64,000 bases of DNA, from NCBI GenBank assembly GCA_033032175.1, contig CM065328.1, positions 6,200,690 to 6,264,689 on the forward strand, in the 5' to 3' direction. The translations under genes and the position numbers were made by a program. Every line of letters begins with the position of its first letter. The first letter of the stretch is position 1. This document shows, piece after piece, positions 25,601-33,210 of the stretch. The notes under the pieces were generated by a model. It was not told the origin of the DNA and ran no database searches. It saw only the letters and a list, made by a program, of their open reading frames with translations. The DNA comes from Saturnia japonica. Its lineage: Eukaryota; Arthropoda; Insecta; Lepidoptera; Saturniidae.

Positions 25601-25774
25601 AATTATTGGCTAGTGTACCTGTAAAGCAGTGTGGTCACCGGTGCATCTTAGAGTGTGAGGAAGGTCGCAAGAACACTCTGCGGCTGGTCGCGAGCTCAGC
25701 ACAGGACATCGCCACTGCCCTTCAACCGAGTGTGTTACTAGGCACAGCACTGTCATCGCACCCATCAGCCACAT
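7094..25774 (-). CDS. Multi-exon LRR + fibronectin-III transmembrane receptor (gene span; two apparent frameshifts)
   Basis: Eleven coding exons with agreeing splice phases give about 791 residues. In order: signal peptide (about 1-19); Cys-rich LRR N-terminal cap (C23, C34, C36, C44); leucine-rich repeats of the LxxLxLxxN type (about 125-365); LRR C-terminal cap opening NPLNCDC (about 370-430); an acidic linker; two fibronectin-III-like domains (about 487-575 and 605-715); one membrane helix (about 733-752); and a 39-residue cytoplasmic tail ending SKV, a class I PDZ-ligand pattern. By family knowledge such proteins sit on the cell surface and mediate adhesion or ligand sensing; the ligand is unknown. 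Exons at 10407-10758 and 7094-7656 each need a 1-nt correction in a 4-base homopolymer, so this is either a pseudogene or an assembly with indel errors. An intron also seems to precede the ATG exon. I do not recognise the gene well enough to name it. Confidence 0.85.
7657..8075 (-). other. Intron 10 of the LRR/FN3 gene
   Basis: A 419-bp AT-rich intron with donor GTGAGC (minus strand) and acceptor TTGCAG. An alternative upstream acceptor (cttaaag at about 7676) would put a TGA in frame soon after, so the TTGCAG site was chosen. Confidence 0.65.
8076..8228 (-). CDS. LRR/FN3 gene, coding exon 10: end of first FN3-like domain and linker
   Basis: Acceptor cttttttag on the minus strand; the first T completes the Thr codon split with exon 9. 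It reads [20 protein letters not shown] and so on, with FCVAL as the F strand of the first FN3-like domain following DTYT of exon 9. A Pro/Val/Thr-rich linker comes next ([15 protein letters not shown]), and the exon ends at donor AG|GTGAGC. An ATG lies upstream in the same frame, so the exon can be mistaken for a signal-peptide start; the matching phases on both sides argue for an internal exon. Confidence 0.75.
8229..9706 (-). other. Intron 9 of the LRR/FN3 gene, with repeat debris
   Basis: A 1,478-bp intron. About 8455-8720 holds a degenerate LINE-tail segment ('ctgcgacttcgttcgcgtta'). About 9270-9400 holds another ('cgatttttttggtttgtcgtg', also seen reversed near 44900-45030). No gene is visible on either strand. 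Confidence 0.55.
9707..9909 (-). CDS. LRR/FN3 gene, coding exon 9: first FN3-like domain
   Basis: The acceptor is cccaag, phase 0 after exon 8. The 67 complete codons read [20 protein letters not shown] and continue to KIDAVDTY; the donor is AC|GTTAGT. The Trp in VHLSWTVD fits the B strand of a fibronectin-III fold and [10 protein letters not shown] the C strand; the F strand (TYTFCVAL) is completed by exon 10. The exon is distinctly more GC-rich than its surroundings, as expected of coding sequence here. The AAG acceptor is weaker than CAG or TAG. Confidence 0.75.
9910..10406 (-). other. Intron 8 of the LRR/FN3 gene
   Basis: A 497-bp AT-rich intron (donor GTAAGC, acceptor CCCAAG). The long plus-strand ORF across it is a chance frame that also runs into exon 9. 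Confidence 0.6.
10407..10758 (-). CDS. LRR/FN3 gene, coding exon 8: LRR C-terminal cap and acidic linker, with a 1-nt frameshift
   Basis: Acceptor gttcgcag; AT completes an Asp codon split with exon 7, giving (D)[20 protein letters not shown], a classic LRRCT opening. After AAVCAP the frame breaks: the next LRRCT residues ([17 protein letters not shown]) lie in the +1-shifted frame. One missing base in the CCCC run (plus-strand GGGG, 10654-10657) explains it. The rest is an acidic linker (for example [20 protein letters not shown]) ending at K|GTAAGC. As written the frame stops at TAG shortly after the break. The expected length of 353 nt against the observed 352 supports a single missing base. 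Confidence 0.82.
10759..11625 (-). other. Intron 7 of the LRR/FN3 gene
   Basis: An 867-bp intron with donor GTAATG and acceptor TTCGCAG. It contains a minus-strand ORF at 11020-11304 with a signal-peptide-like start; see the rejected list. No repeat family was recognised. Confidence 0.6.
11626..11817 (-). CDS. LRR/FN3 gene, coding exon 7: LRRs
   Basis: Acceptor ttttacag. The 63 codons read [20 protein letters not shown] and continue through [20 protein letters not shown] to RFTIE; the donor is GAAG|GTAATG, phase 1. Two and a half repeats of LxxLxLxxN type lead directly into the C-terminal cap of exon 8 ([11 protein letters not shown]). Reading through the donor adds a spurious tail and a TAA, so the donor is firmly placed. 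Confidence 0.9.
11818..12793 (-). other. Intron 6 of the LRR/FN3 gene
   Basis: A 976-bp AT-rich intron (donor GTAAGT, acceptor TTTACAG). I see no gene or recognised repeat in it. Confidence 0.6.
12794..12922 (-). CDS. LRR/FN3 gene, coding exon 6: LRRs
   Basis: Acceptor aatttcag, donor TCGG|GTAAGT. The 42 codons include [20 protein letters not shown] and [19 protein letters not shown], two near-canonical 24-residue leucine-rich repeats. It is joined to exon 5 through a split Gly codon (G|GT) and to exon 7 through another. Confidence 0.9.
12923..13133 (-). other. Intron 5 of the LRR/FN3 gene
   Basis: A 211-bp intron, the shortest in the gene, with donor GTAAGC and acceptor TTTCAG. Nothing else is seen in it. 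Confidence 0.7.
13134..13281 (-). CDS. LRR/FN3 gene, coding exon 5: LRRs
   Basis: Acceptor attttgcag, phase 0. The 49 codons read [20 protein letters not shown] and continue through [20 protein letters not shown]; the donor is CTG|GTAAGC, phase 1. The exon holds about two leucine-rich repeats, the first with a slightly long loop ([10 protein letters not shown]). Confidence 0.9.
13282..13903 (-). other. Intron 4 of the LRR/FN3 gene
   Basis: A 622-bp intron, donor GTGAGA, acceptor TTTGCAG. About 13500-13770 has 'tacatgagagtttatgtcat' and similar phrases that recur near 26400 and 58925, and is LINE 3'-end debris. Confidence 0.6.
13904..14047 (-). CDS. LRR/FN3 gene, coding exon 4: LRRs
   Basis: Acceptor tatttcag, donor AAG|GTGAGA, phase 0 at both ends, exactly 48 codons (two repeat lengths of 24). 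It reads [20 protein letters not shown] and then [18 protein letters not shown]. An exon of 48 codons in phase 0 fits the idea that LRR exons multiplied by exon duplication. Confidence 0.9.
14285..15588 (+). mobile_element. Nearly intact mariner-type transposon, DD41D transposase
   Basis: Perfect terminal inverted repeats of about 30 bp (AGGTGTCCAGAAAGGGTATC, then gggtatttgt) start at 14287 and end at 15585. TA dinucleotides lie at or next to both ends (…TAACAGG, CCTTGTA), with 1 nt apparently lost on the left. The transposase frame runs from ATG 14401 to TAA 15480. Total length is about 1.3 kb, usual for the superfamily. Confidence 0.9.
14401..15480 (+). pseudogene. DD41D mariner transposase with one premature stop
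   Basis: A 359-residue frame, interrupted once by TGA at 14980-14982 where relatives have a Trp codon (TGG), so a single base change explains it. The N-terminal half is helix-turn-helix-like ([23 protein letters not shown]). The catalytic triad is visible: Asp in [10 protein letters not shown], Asp in [10 protein letters not shown], and the last Asp in [10 protein letters not shown], 41 residues after the second by my count, hence DD41D rather than the usual mariner DD34D. The frame is otherwise free of indels, so the copy is young. The enzyme would cut and paste the element at TA sites. It sits on the strand opposite to the host gene, inside an intron. Confidence 0.88.
16117..16235 (-). CDS. 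LRR/FN3 gene, coding exon 3: LRRs
   Basis: Acceptor tttttcacag; GT completes a Gly codon from exon 2. The 39 codons read [20 protein letters not shown] and [19 protein letters not shown]; the donor is AAG|GTATAC, phase 0. Canonical LRR consensus residues (LxxLxLSNNxI) are present. Confidence 0.9.
16300..16540. other. GC-rich patch with (CG)5 run inside the intron
   Basis: 'ttcacccccctt', 'cgcgcgcgcgcgcaccgtca' and a GTGAGT donor-like site at the right end stand out from the AT-rich intron. Both strands have open frames across it, but neither gives a recognisable protein. It could be part of a transposon promoter or UTR, or a CpG-rich repeat. I assign no function. Confidence 0.3.
17702..19755 (-). 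mobile_element. Decayed non-LTR retrotransposon (Jockey/CR1-like reverse transcriptase)
   Basis: On the minus strand a broken polyprotein can be followed from about 19755 downward: a linker ([20 protein letters not shown]); RT motifs [16 protein letters not shown] and NYRPIS near 18960-19060; [14 protein letters not shown] near 18850-18900; [20 protein letters not shown]; the catalytic box LLYADDLKI at about 18520-18545; and the C-terminal region to 17702. At least three frame changes or stops separate the pieces, and the endonuclease half is missing, so it is a dead, 5'-truncated copy. The clade is a judgement from the RT motifs only. Confidence 0.85.
19760..19935. repeat. Palindromic dispersed repeat (GGCGACC … GGTCGCC)
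   Basis: GGCGACC at 19862-19868 and GGTCGCC at 19893-19899, separated by 'caatgcattacgatctctcg'. The left flank (19770-19850: 'tcttacgaaatcgggtcctt', 'caagcgtaacgtgaagagat') appears reversed beside the degenerate copy at 37440-37650. This shows a mobile repeat of about 170-200 bp. Confidence 0.55.
21225..21480. repeat. Dispersed repeat F, copy 1
   Basis: It shares 'cagaagatcgtaaccaaata', 'agcgtccataggctacggta' and 'gccacctttattgtataaat' with a copy at 29705-29965. Fragments at 39640-39860, 47460-47670 and 55590-55740 (reverse) look related. It is probably a LINE 3' end; no coding content. Confidence 0.5.
21656..21872 (-). CDS. LRR/FN3 gene, coding exon 2: N-terminal cap to first LRR
   Basis: Acceptor attttacag, phase 0. 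The 72 codons run [20 protein letters not shown], then [20 protein letters not shown] and [18 protein letters not shown]; the donor is TTGG|GTGTGT, phase 1. The [15 protein letters not shown] stretch looks like a degenerate first repeat after the Cys cap. The Leu/Ser spacing and the perfect phase match with exons 1 and 3 support it. Confidence 0.85.
21935..22325 (-). repeat. LINE 3'-end repeat (family D), reverse copy
   Basis: Reverse complement of the 5405-5925 block: 'gaaacggttagaccgatttt', 'gggaccc'-free tail, and 'atgtgagcgaagccacgggc' at the right end. No ORF. Confidence 0.6.
22440..22948 (+). repeat. LINE 3'-end repeat (family D) ending in a TA/TG microsatellite
   Basis: It carries 'ttattgtgggtggtccttag', 'catttaagttcccaaattga' and 'gtgaaagtcccgtcaaaatc', all shared with 5405-5925. 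It ends in (TA)n(TG)n at about 22926-22948. It lies about 115 bp from the reverse copy, so the two could form a long hairpin. Confidence 0.6.
23390..23582 (+). repeat. SINE-like family B, copy 1
   Basis: 'ggcgacagattttcaacttg', 'ctatgttttaatcacgatgt' and 'ttccttcaccaaaagttcag' recur at 29352-29632, 51997-52395, 60315-60530 (+) and 50640-50880 (minus). The right end reads, on the minus strand, like a tRNA box B region. No coding content. Confidence 0.6.
25372..25460 (+). repeat. LINE-tail head motif (family D), short copy
   Basis: 'ctagctgtgcccgcagctac', 'gctcacgtggattacagaat' and 'cacacgcgcgaatcttgctc' match the start of the 5405-5925 copy, then the similarity fades. Confidence 0.55.
25619..25774 (-). 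CDS. LRR/FN3 gene, coding exon 1: start codon, signal peptide, LRR N-terminal cap
   Basis: ATG at 25772-25774; exactly 52 codons to donor [28 protein letters not shown] is a good signal peptide (hydrophobic core, small residue before the cut) and is followed by [20 protein letters not shown] and [13 protein letters not shown], with the C…CxC…C pattern of an LRR N-terminal cap. A longer frame exists upstream, but a tgttttag acceptor lies five bases before the ATG, so a 5' UTR intron probably ends there. The second Met (residue 4) is an alternative start. Confidence 0.85.
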
Positions 25775-25779
25775 TCTGC

Positions 25780-26670
25780 TAAAACACAGAATTTTTTTTT
25801 TTTTAAATCTATGCAAATCTATACGTGAAAACTTCGGACTCCTTTTTAAGCATATTGCGCTCATGATTTGGTATGGTTAAAGTTTATAGGGAGAAGTAGT
25901 GAGGAAAGCTAAAATTTATATATCGCTAGCGGTGTACTCACGGGTCCACACGCGTTTGTTACTACGCAATAGCTATTAACATCCCGTAATTTTATGTTTA
26001 CTCATATTGTTGACAATTCATATACCATATCAAGGTAGTGGCATGAATTTTCCGTATAAAATTTTCAACTAAATCGGTTGAAAAATATTATTCTATTCCA
26101 CGATTTCTAATGTATTATTAATGATTCTTATAGCCTCTCAATTATGGTATGATGTATGCTTCCCGTCTACAAAATTTGATCAGAATCGTTTGAGAGTTGA
26201 TGAAAGGTTAATTTTGTGAACATTTTTTTTAGTTTTTTTTGGAAGTAACATTAGCAATTGGTTTACATTGGTTCCCGTAAACAAAATTTCATCAAAATCG
26301 GTTTGGAAATAATGAAGTTTTAAATTTTTGGATTAATTTTTTTTCGATACCTAACTAAAAGTAATATTCAAATTTCTTATACTCTATCATTTGACCTATA
26401 ACACAAGCATCTCATGTACAAAATTTCATAAGAATAGGTCAAGACATTTTTGAGTTATATCCGGACATACAAACAAAGAGACAGACAAATTTTTTTTAAT
26501 GCATATTCGTTATCAGTATCGTTCATATGGTGTGCCTAACGGGTAAAAATTGGAAGAATATTAAAAGTACAGACAGAACTATCGATTTATTAATGTAGAT
26601 ATATGTTAGAAATACATTAAATTAAATAATATTGCGGATAACTGCAAAAACCGAACATATAATCTATACT
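25780..26670. other. Upstream flank of the LRR/FN3 gene with repeat debris
   Basis: About 25833-25925 matches 45570-45660 ('ggttaaagtttatagggaga'). About 26130-26545 is LINE 3'-UTR debris with phrases of the type 'tacaaaatttcataagaata' repeated three times at uneven spacing, ending 'caaacaaagagacagacaaa'. Any 5' UTR exon of the gene must lie here or further right. Confidence 0.5.
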
Positions 26671-26671
26671 A

Positions 26672-26980
26672 GCAACCCGCCCCAGCTTCGCATAGGTACA
26701 ATTTACAAAATGGTATATTTTATGTTTATAAAAGCCTGATATAGAGTTTATCGCTTTAACATTGACAGTTCATAAGGTTCGATTCTCAGGTCGAGCAAAG
26801 TGCTATTGGGTTTTTCTATGAAATTCACAGTATCAGCTTGGAATTTGGCTTTGTGCGTGATTAATAGCAATAGGCTCGCCACCTATTACATGAGACCTAA
26901 AACATACCCGCCCCGCCGAACTGTGAGTGTATACCTCTGTCTAACACTTCGGGGTTACAGGCGTAATGGTAAGGTATGTA
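26672..26980 (+). repeat. LINE-tail head plus SINE-A fragment
   Basis: 26672-26765 ('ccgccccagcttcgcatagg') is a LINE-tail head also seen at 35483 and 44125. From 26770 a SINE-A copy begins at box B (GGTTCGATTCTCAGGTCGAG) and runs to 'ggcgtaatggtaagg'; box A is missing. Confidence 0.65.
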
Positions 26981-28694
26981 ACTTTATAGTCACGAATAGC
27001 GCGCTTAGCTCGCGTCACGCTATTTATTATAGATTTTTTTAGGTAGGATTTCTTTGGTCGCGAACAATTTTCCATTCGTGATATCTTCTATGGTATTCAT
27101 TTAAATGGAAAACTGTAAAGGACAATCATAATCTACATTAAGTTCCCAAGTTAACCAAGGAAGTCAATTGGATGAAGATTAATACTGAATTGTAGAAAAT
27201 AACTACGCAAATAACGTAACATATTAATTTATTATGTTGAAGACAAAAATGGTTACTGTGGGTCAACCTTAGGAAATAAACATATGCCATCGCGGACTCT
27301 TTTCTAGACTTTTTGAATAACTACAGTTCTTTAGAACATTATTTTGATGTATCTCATAAGGTTTAGCCAGCGTAAGGCATGTAAGCGCCCGAAAATCATT
27401 TTTTGATGACTTGGTTACAAATAATTGAACTTTCTCTACTATAAAAAAACTTAATTGGAATGTAGCGTATATATAAACCTTCCGTAAAAAATTCTCTAAA
27501 TGTTAATGAAAACCGCATTAGTAGTACCACGTAGTTTCTAAGATCTAAGCGTATATAGGGGACAGATAAGGGAAAGCGACTTCTTAATACCTATGTACCT
27601 ATACAACATAGATAAATATAGCTTTTTCAATTTACAATAACCGACGGAATCCAGAGACTACCTTTTTACAATGGGATTTAACATTTCGTTGTAAATATTA
27701 TCATAAAATTTGTAGGTATTATAAAAACGTTTATTATGTGAAATAGGTCAAGTAGACGAGTTTCGTCTAAGAGGCAATTTCGGTCATAATCCGCGGTGCT
27801 CCTAGAAGAATCGCTCGCGCAGTGCGTGTGGTTGCGACATAATGGGGCATTTCCACTGAGTGACGGTCGAACGAGTGTGTTGGACTGAAACACAATTCAT
27901 AAGCGATCATAAAACTTTTATACAAAACAAAGAAATAATAAAATTCCTTATCTTAATATTAATTTAAACTTCAAACTTTTAAAATATACATATTTTTAAA
28001 GTGCCGATTTGTCTGCTTTGAGCGGTATTTGGTAGGAGAAAAACTTATGGGTTCGTGTGACCTCGACATGCTCGTAATTTATTACGCTTGCATCAGACTA
28101 GCGATGCGTAGTATAGCGGTAATTGTACATGTATACGCAAAATATACACTAATACATTGTTGTCACCGACATGCTCTGCAATAACTCATACTATAATTGA
28201 TTTAAAAATTCAAATGTGTTTTCACTTCTGTCGGCAGTTTTATGACTGCCTCTGTTTTTTTTTTTTAAATCTTTAATACATATGAGGCATATAGAACTAA
28301 AAGCAGTAAGATTCACTTTCACTAAATAAAGTGTTTAACATTATTAAAGTTATAATTGATTTCGCGCGTTTAGTAGATATTAAATTTAGATAACCATCTT
28401 CTTCTTCTTGTATAATATAATAATCTATATTTATTTATATGTTCCCTATGGACTCCAAAACAGAACAGCAACGTGTGGCCGGGTTTACTAATCAATGATT
28501 TGACTTTGACTTTGTTATCATTCATGGCTAACTTCACCGTGTAGTTGGTACGCGGGATAAATTTTTTGGAGTTATTTTTGTTTTGATACGGTAAATAACT
28601 ATGACCAGTATGAGTATAGTATGCATAGTGGAAGAGTATATTCTAATTCCAACCTGACTAGCTAACAAATTCAAGTTAATAAATAAATAAATAA
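26981..28694. other. Gene-free stretch; possible upstream promoter region at 27780-27890
   Basis: About 27235-27500 is a repeat shared with 44360-44640 ('gcgtaaggcatgtaagcgcc', 'ctctactataaaaaaactta'). 27780-27890 is locally GC-rich and, on the minus strand, holds an initiator-like TCAGTC (27883-27888). I saw no good downstream core element at the right distance, so a transcription start for the LRR/FN3 gene is only a guess. Confidence 0.35.
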
Positions 28695-28960
28695 ATATGG
28701 GGACACAATTTCACATACGGCTATTTAAGTTCAAAACTAATCAAAGTTTAAAGATTAAATATGGAAAATTAACACCCAGACACATAACTGACAATTATAA
28801 TCATCACATAAAAGTCAGTCATGTGGGGGGATCGAACCCGCAACCTGTCGGCTCAATAGCAGGGCTTACTATAACTGCTCCACGATGGCTGTTTAAAATC
28901 TGTCACCAAGCATTTACCTATAGGTGTGTTCCGGCAGCTACACTTGAGAACAGTTACGAA
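28695..28960 (-). repeat. SINE-like family C (with family B fragment at the right end)
   Basis: 'atggggacacaatttcacat' to 'cagggcttactataactgct' matches 62077-62286 and partly 4938-5040. Read on the minus strand, GGTTCGATCCCCCCACATGA looks like a tRNA box B, suggesting tRNA origin and minus orientation. 28900-28960 has the 'cctataggtgtgttccggca' phrase of family B. Confidence 0.6.
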
Positions 28961-29351
28961 CACGCGATAAAAAAATAATGTTCTACTTTTTACTCTATGC
29001 CTTACCAAGTACGTTTTCGATTTTTCGAGATTATTTTTTTACATGAGACGTGACTAGTCAAAACAAACGGAATGTCAGGATTTGGAAGTGTGCTAAGAAG
29101 TGTCCATGGTTAGAGTAAAATTCAATACAATTGAAATTAAAACGCGTTTCTCTCATGCTTTAAACGGCACCAAACACAAACGTTGTGAACAAGAGCAAAT
29201 TACGGTACTATTGATAGCAGTGGGTGAGGGACGAACGATGACCCACTAAGAAGGAACCTTTGATTTGCCGTGTTTCCTTGCCTCTGGAACAGCTTATACA
29301 TCAATATGAAACCTTTGCCATGATTTAAATTCTAAATAAGTTTAGCGCTTA

Positions 29352-29632
29352 GTTCAGAATCTCACCTCATGTTATAAGTGACGGTGTGGCCCAAGATGGT
29401 AATACGCTAAGTATAATGAACTGGCTCTCAAGTGCAGTTGCCCAACATACCTGTAGGCATTGTGATAGATTATCATCGTGAAGGTGGTAGCTAGTCATGC
29501 GGACATTAGGGAATGCTCTACCACCATGCTATGGTTTCATGGCAATGTTTTCCTACACCAAAAACTCAGGTTCATTGCAGGGATTCCAACTCACATCCGT
29601 TCACACTATCACTAATCCATCATTGCTTTATT
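29352..29632 (+). repeat. SINE-like family B, copy 2 (most complete)
   Basis: It starts 'acctcatgttataagtgacg', 'gtggcccaagatggtaatac', continues through 'ccatgctatggtttcatggc' and ends 'gattccaactcacatccgtt'. Similar blocks occur at 23390, 50640 (minus), 51997 and 60315. No ORF. Confidence 0.6.
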
Positions 29633-29704
29633 AACTGGTATATAAAAATAATTAATATTTTTTTCAAGATACAGCGCGATATTTTCGCCTCGAATAAAAT
29701 ATAG

Positions 29705-29965
29705 GTACGTAGGGGGGCAATGAAATCTCTTTGGAGATGGCTCTCTACTTGGAGCCCGACAGCTGAAATACCTCTATAATAAAGAAGATCGTAGCCTAAT
29801 AACCTTGTATTGTATTCCTGTGGTGAGTAGGGTTTCCAGATATTCCTTAAGAAGGGGCTAAAGGGACCCGCTAGTGATACCTCTGGAGTCTGGTGTTACA
29901 AGTGTCCACAGGCTACGGTAAACGGTTTAGTGTATTCTTGTTAACCACCTTTTTGTATAAAAAGA
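29705..29965. repeat. Dispersed repeat F, copy 2
   Basis: Shares 'agaagatcgtagcctaataa', 'aagtgtccacaggctacggt' and 'accacctttttgtataaaaa' with 21225-21480. Confidence 0.5.
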
Positions 29966-30298
29966 AACCAAAATCAGACCCGAGATTCAGGAGTATTTGG
30001 AATTGCGATACAAAAGCTCTGAGAAAACAGATATTGGAATGTATAAAACTAGAATAAAAAGCTACCCAACTTGGCTAATATTTATTTTGCATTTCGTTAA
30101 ATGACTTTCGTAAGTTAGGTACCTAAATGTGATCCTCGACACTGTAAGAATTACAATATCAAGCAATAACTGGTATTCCAATTATAGAAATTAACATCTT
30201 TAGCAAATTTTGTTTGAATAAGTTATTAATTTAGTGATTTATAATTAATATTATATTACCAGCCAAGTGAGATATCTAATTCAGTTGAGATATATTCT

Positions 30299-30559
30299 CT
30301 ACTCTACTTGTGAAGACATGTAATAATATGAAAATGAGACAAAAACAATAACTCTATTCAAACATAAAATGTTATTGGTGATAAAATAACGGATATCAGA
30401 ATAGAGGCCAAAGCCAAGTTTCATTATTATCATTCGGTTGGTAATCCGTAGTAAGCGAAAAGGGCGTTCGGTGCCCACGAAGGTCTCCCCTAATAAAATA
30501 TTTCCAGCCAACTTAAGGTCCGGTCCATCCATATAAAATTTATTGTTTATCACGAACAT
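30299..30559 (-). other. 86-codon ORF of unknown nature
   Basis: The frame contains GETFVGTERPFRLLRITNRM and KLGFGLYSDIRYFITNNILC, more protein-like than the chance ORFs around it. I recognise no family. It lies in gene-free, repeat-rich DNA with no neighbouring exon, so an old transposon ORF fragment is as likely as an exon. Confidence 0.2.
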
Positions 30560-32850
30560 TTTTAGTAACTACATATTATTAACCATGTTGTATTCTACAT
30601 TACGCTTTTACCTATATACTTAATTAATAATTTAAGAAATATTTAAAAAAAAAGTAATGGAAAATGGACATGCAGCAATTGAATCAATTTGGATAATTCA
30701 GTACGTAGCATATACTGCGTCGATCGACGTTGGTTAAAATCCTTGCAATGAGCTTTAAATTTCGATGAAGCATCGTTATGAAACTTTGCAAATAGCAGAT
30801 ATTTGAATATTTAATAATCTATCAATAAGAACCTATCGATGCAGATGTGTTTCAAAGCTACACATTGTAGAGTCAATCGCTTATCCAGGCTTAACGAAGC
30901 CTTCCACTTTATAGACATAAATTTATTCGAAATTCAAAACCAAAAATATTCTATTCAATTTAGACCCTACGAAGCACTTATGAACGTTAATATACTACTT
31001 ACTACTGGTTCGGAAAAATCCCCGTCTTCGAGAGCAACCGACGATCGGGTTTATCAAATTTTTTTTTTTAAATTCAACATGATTCTTGAATTTATTATCC
31101 AACAAATCTCTCATATGCTTAAGAAGTTTATTGTAGAACCTAACATAATTACCTTAAAACATGTATTTGTTAGTTAAATTGAAAAGATGGAATTCAATTA
31201 ATTGAAGTTCGCAAACAAATTACAAAAAAATATATTAAACTTTACCTCACTCATATTTTTTCCTCTAGATATTACCAAAATAATTGCGACATTATTAAAT
31301 CATACACCGTTAATGGGATATAAAAGACCAGTTTATATTGCCTCTCAATCACCCTTATTATTTAAACCTATATAAACAAAAGTTTTTATACTATGATGGT
31401 CTTCATTCCTCGGTTTTACATTTCACACAATATATCACCAAGAGTTAATGCTTCTGACATGGGCCGACAAAATACACAATTTGGCGAAATATTGTTTTAA
31501 GCTTTTTATACTTTTCAATCGTAAAAGGGTTTCTGTAGAGCGATTGTTTTTGTCATTATTGTTTGGTAATTATTCAATTTTGTATTAAAGTGGTTTCTAA
31601 ATCGTTTGACTTGTTCTCAATTTAATTTACAGTTAATTCAGGAGGATATACAGTAATATTAAAAGAACTAGTTATGACTGATGACACATTAATAAAGACG
31701 TGAACTGATCAAGTTACAAATATAAAATTTGAAATGTAGGTTCCTGTTATAATGAAAAAAGTAATAATAGTTTTTACGGTTAGTTATATAGATATTATAT
31801 TTAGAATATAGTATTTATTTAACTGCTTATTATATCATATTGTAACAATCTAACTAAAAATAGAAAAAAAAACATTATCTGGAACTTTCTAGAATCGTGT
31901 AGAATGTACTCGAAACCTTGAGTATGTTGTATTAGGTTCCAGGAAGCATTATTTTTATACACACATATAAAGTCCTTATTGCTTGGATTGTGTAAACAAA
32001 CAATTATCTAAAAACAGATAGTTCCCCATCTTTTAAAAACGATGAAAATTTTTATTTTACAATTTTTTTACGAGTTCAAGTACCTTCGAGATATTTATTA
32101 GTCGTCTCATTTAACTATATAAGCGAGCCGTATTGCGTATCGGACGCCAAGTCACGGTGAAGCTGAAAAAGCCGTTTGAGGCTTCAGGGCCCTTATGGCT
32201 AACTAAGTAGTTACAGAGAAAAAAAGGTTTGGACGCAGTTCTATTTTAGAAAGTGAATTGAAAACAACAAGCGATGTAAAATAAGAAATCTAGCAGTGGA
32301 CCATAGAAGAAGCAACTGTTAATACATCAAGCCTAACTTTGAAGAATCGATTTGTGTGTTTGCTTGATTTTTGTATTTTTGGAGTTCGAATAAATTATTT
32401 ACGCGAAAGATAACGGCATTTTATAACAGACTTCAAAAAAAGATGGAGGTCCTCAATATAGCCATAACTTCTTTGTTTATGAACTGATTTCGATGATTCT
32501 TTTTTTGTTGGATAGGGGATATACGGGGTCCCATTTTAATTTCATTGGCATTGGACTTTCAACTTCGAAGATACAGGGAACTCTTCAAAATTATTGCAGT
32601 TGGTTTACTTCTTCGTTACAAATTATCATGTAAGACTCACGGGTGCTACACTATTAACCAATATATTTACGACAGTAATTTTATAGCAAGAATTGTGTTA
32701 AAATCGTCAAAGTTTATTCTTATTTACTAAACGGTGACACTGAAATGAGACAGAGTTGAGAAAAAATAATAATTTAAAAAACAAATAAAATAGAGAGAAT
32801 TAAGAAAATATTAGTACACAAGTAATTTAAGCTTTGAGAGTGTGCACGAG
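30560..32850. other. Gene-free AT-rich stretch
   Basis: No gene is visible. About 32135-32215 ('ggtgaagctgaaaaagccgt', 'cagggcccttatggctaact') is a fragment of the repeat found at 42060-42130 and 61010-61065. Confidence 0.5.
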
Positions 32851-33210
32851 TATACAATTTTGTTGAGTAGATACTCTTTTATAATAAATTTGTACCTTCC
32901 ATATTTTAAATTTGGTATGTGTCACACAGTTCTCTTTTGTTGTGTAAAGATCTTTGCTACCTTATATATATATGTTCTTTCCTGTTCTTTACTTTTATAT
33001 GCTGTAGCAGATTATGGGCCGGTAGTGCAGTGGAAGTTATTTGTAGTAATAAATAAAACCAGCATATAAAAGTAAAGAACAGGAAAAAACATATATATAA
33101 GGTAGCAAAGTTCTTTACACAACAAAAGACAACTTTATGACACATACCAAATTTAAAATATGGAAGATACAAATTTATTATAAAAGAGTATCTACTCAAC
33201 ACGCTGTATA
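32851..33210. repeat. Large snapback inverted repeat (about 150-bp arms, 55-bp loop)
   Basis: The left arm 32851-33004 is the reverse complement of the right arm 33060-33210 with only about a dozen differences. For example, 'gttgagtagatactctttta' at 32862 mirrors 'taaaagagtatctactcaac' ending at 33200, and 'gtaaagaacaggaaaaaaca' at 33072 mirrors the left arm near 32970-32991. The loop 33005-33059 ('gattatgggccggtagtgca') has no repeat partner here. Both strands give the same open frame, which simply reflects the palindrome. It could be a fold-back element or a tail-to-tail duplication. If transcribed, the RNA would form a long hairpin. Confidence 0.88.

Larger units (their letters stand above)
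21873..25618 (-). other. Intron 1 (within the CDS) of the LRR/FN3 gene, repeat-rich
   Basis: A 3,746-bp intron, donor GTACAC, acceptor TTTACAG. It holds family D LINE tails facing each other (21935-22325 minus, 22440-22945 plus), a SINE-B copy (23390-23582), a repeat H fragment (24140-24195) and a family D head (25372-25460). There is a TA/TG microsatellite at 22926-22948. No gene inside. Confidence 0.6.

Noticed and set aside
32842..33202. Two overlapping membrane-protein-like ORFs on opposite strands
   Set aside because: They are the same sequence read from the two arms of the palindrome.
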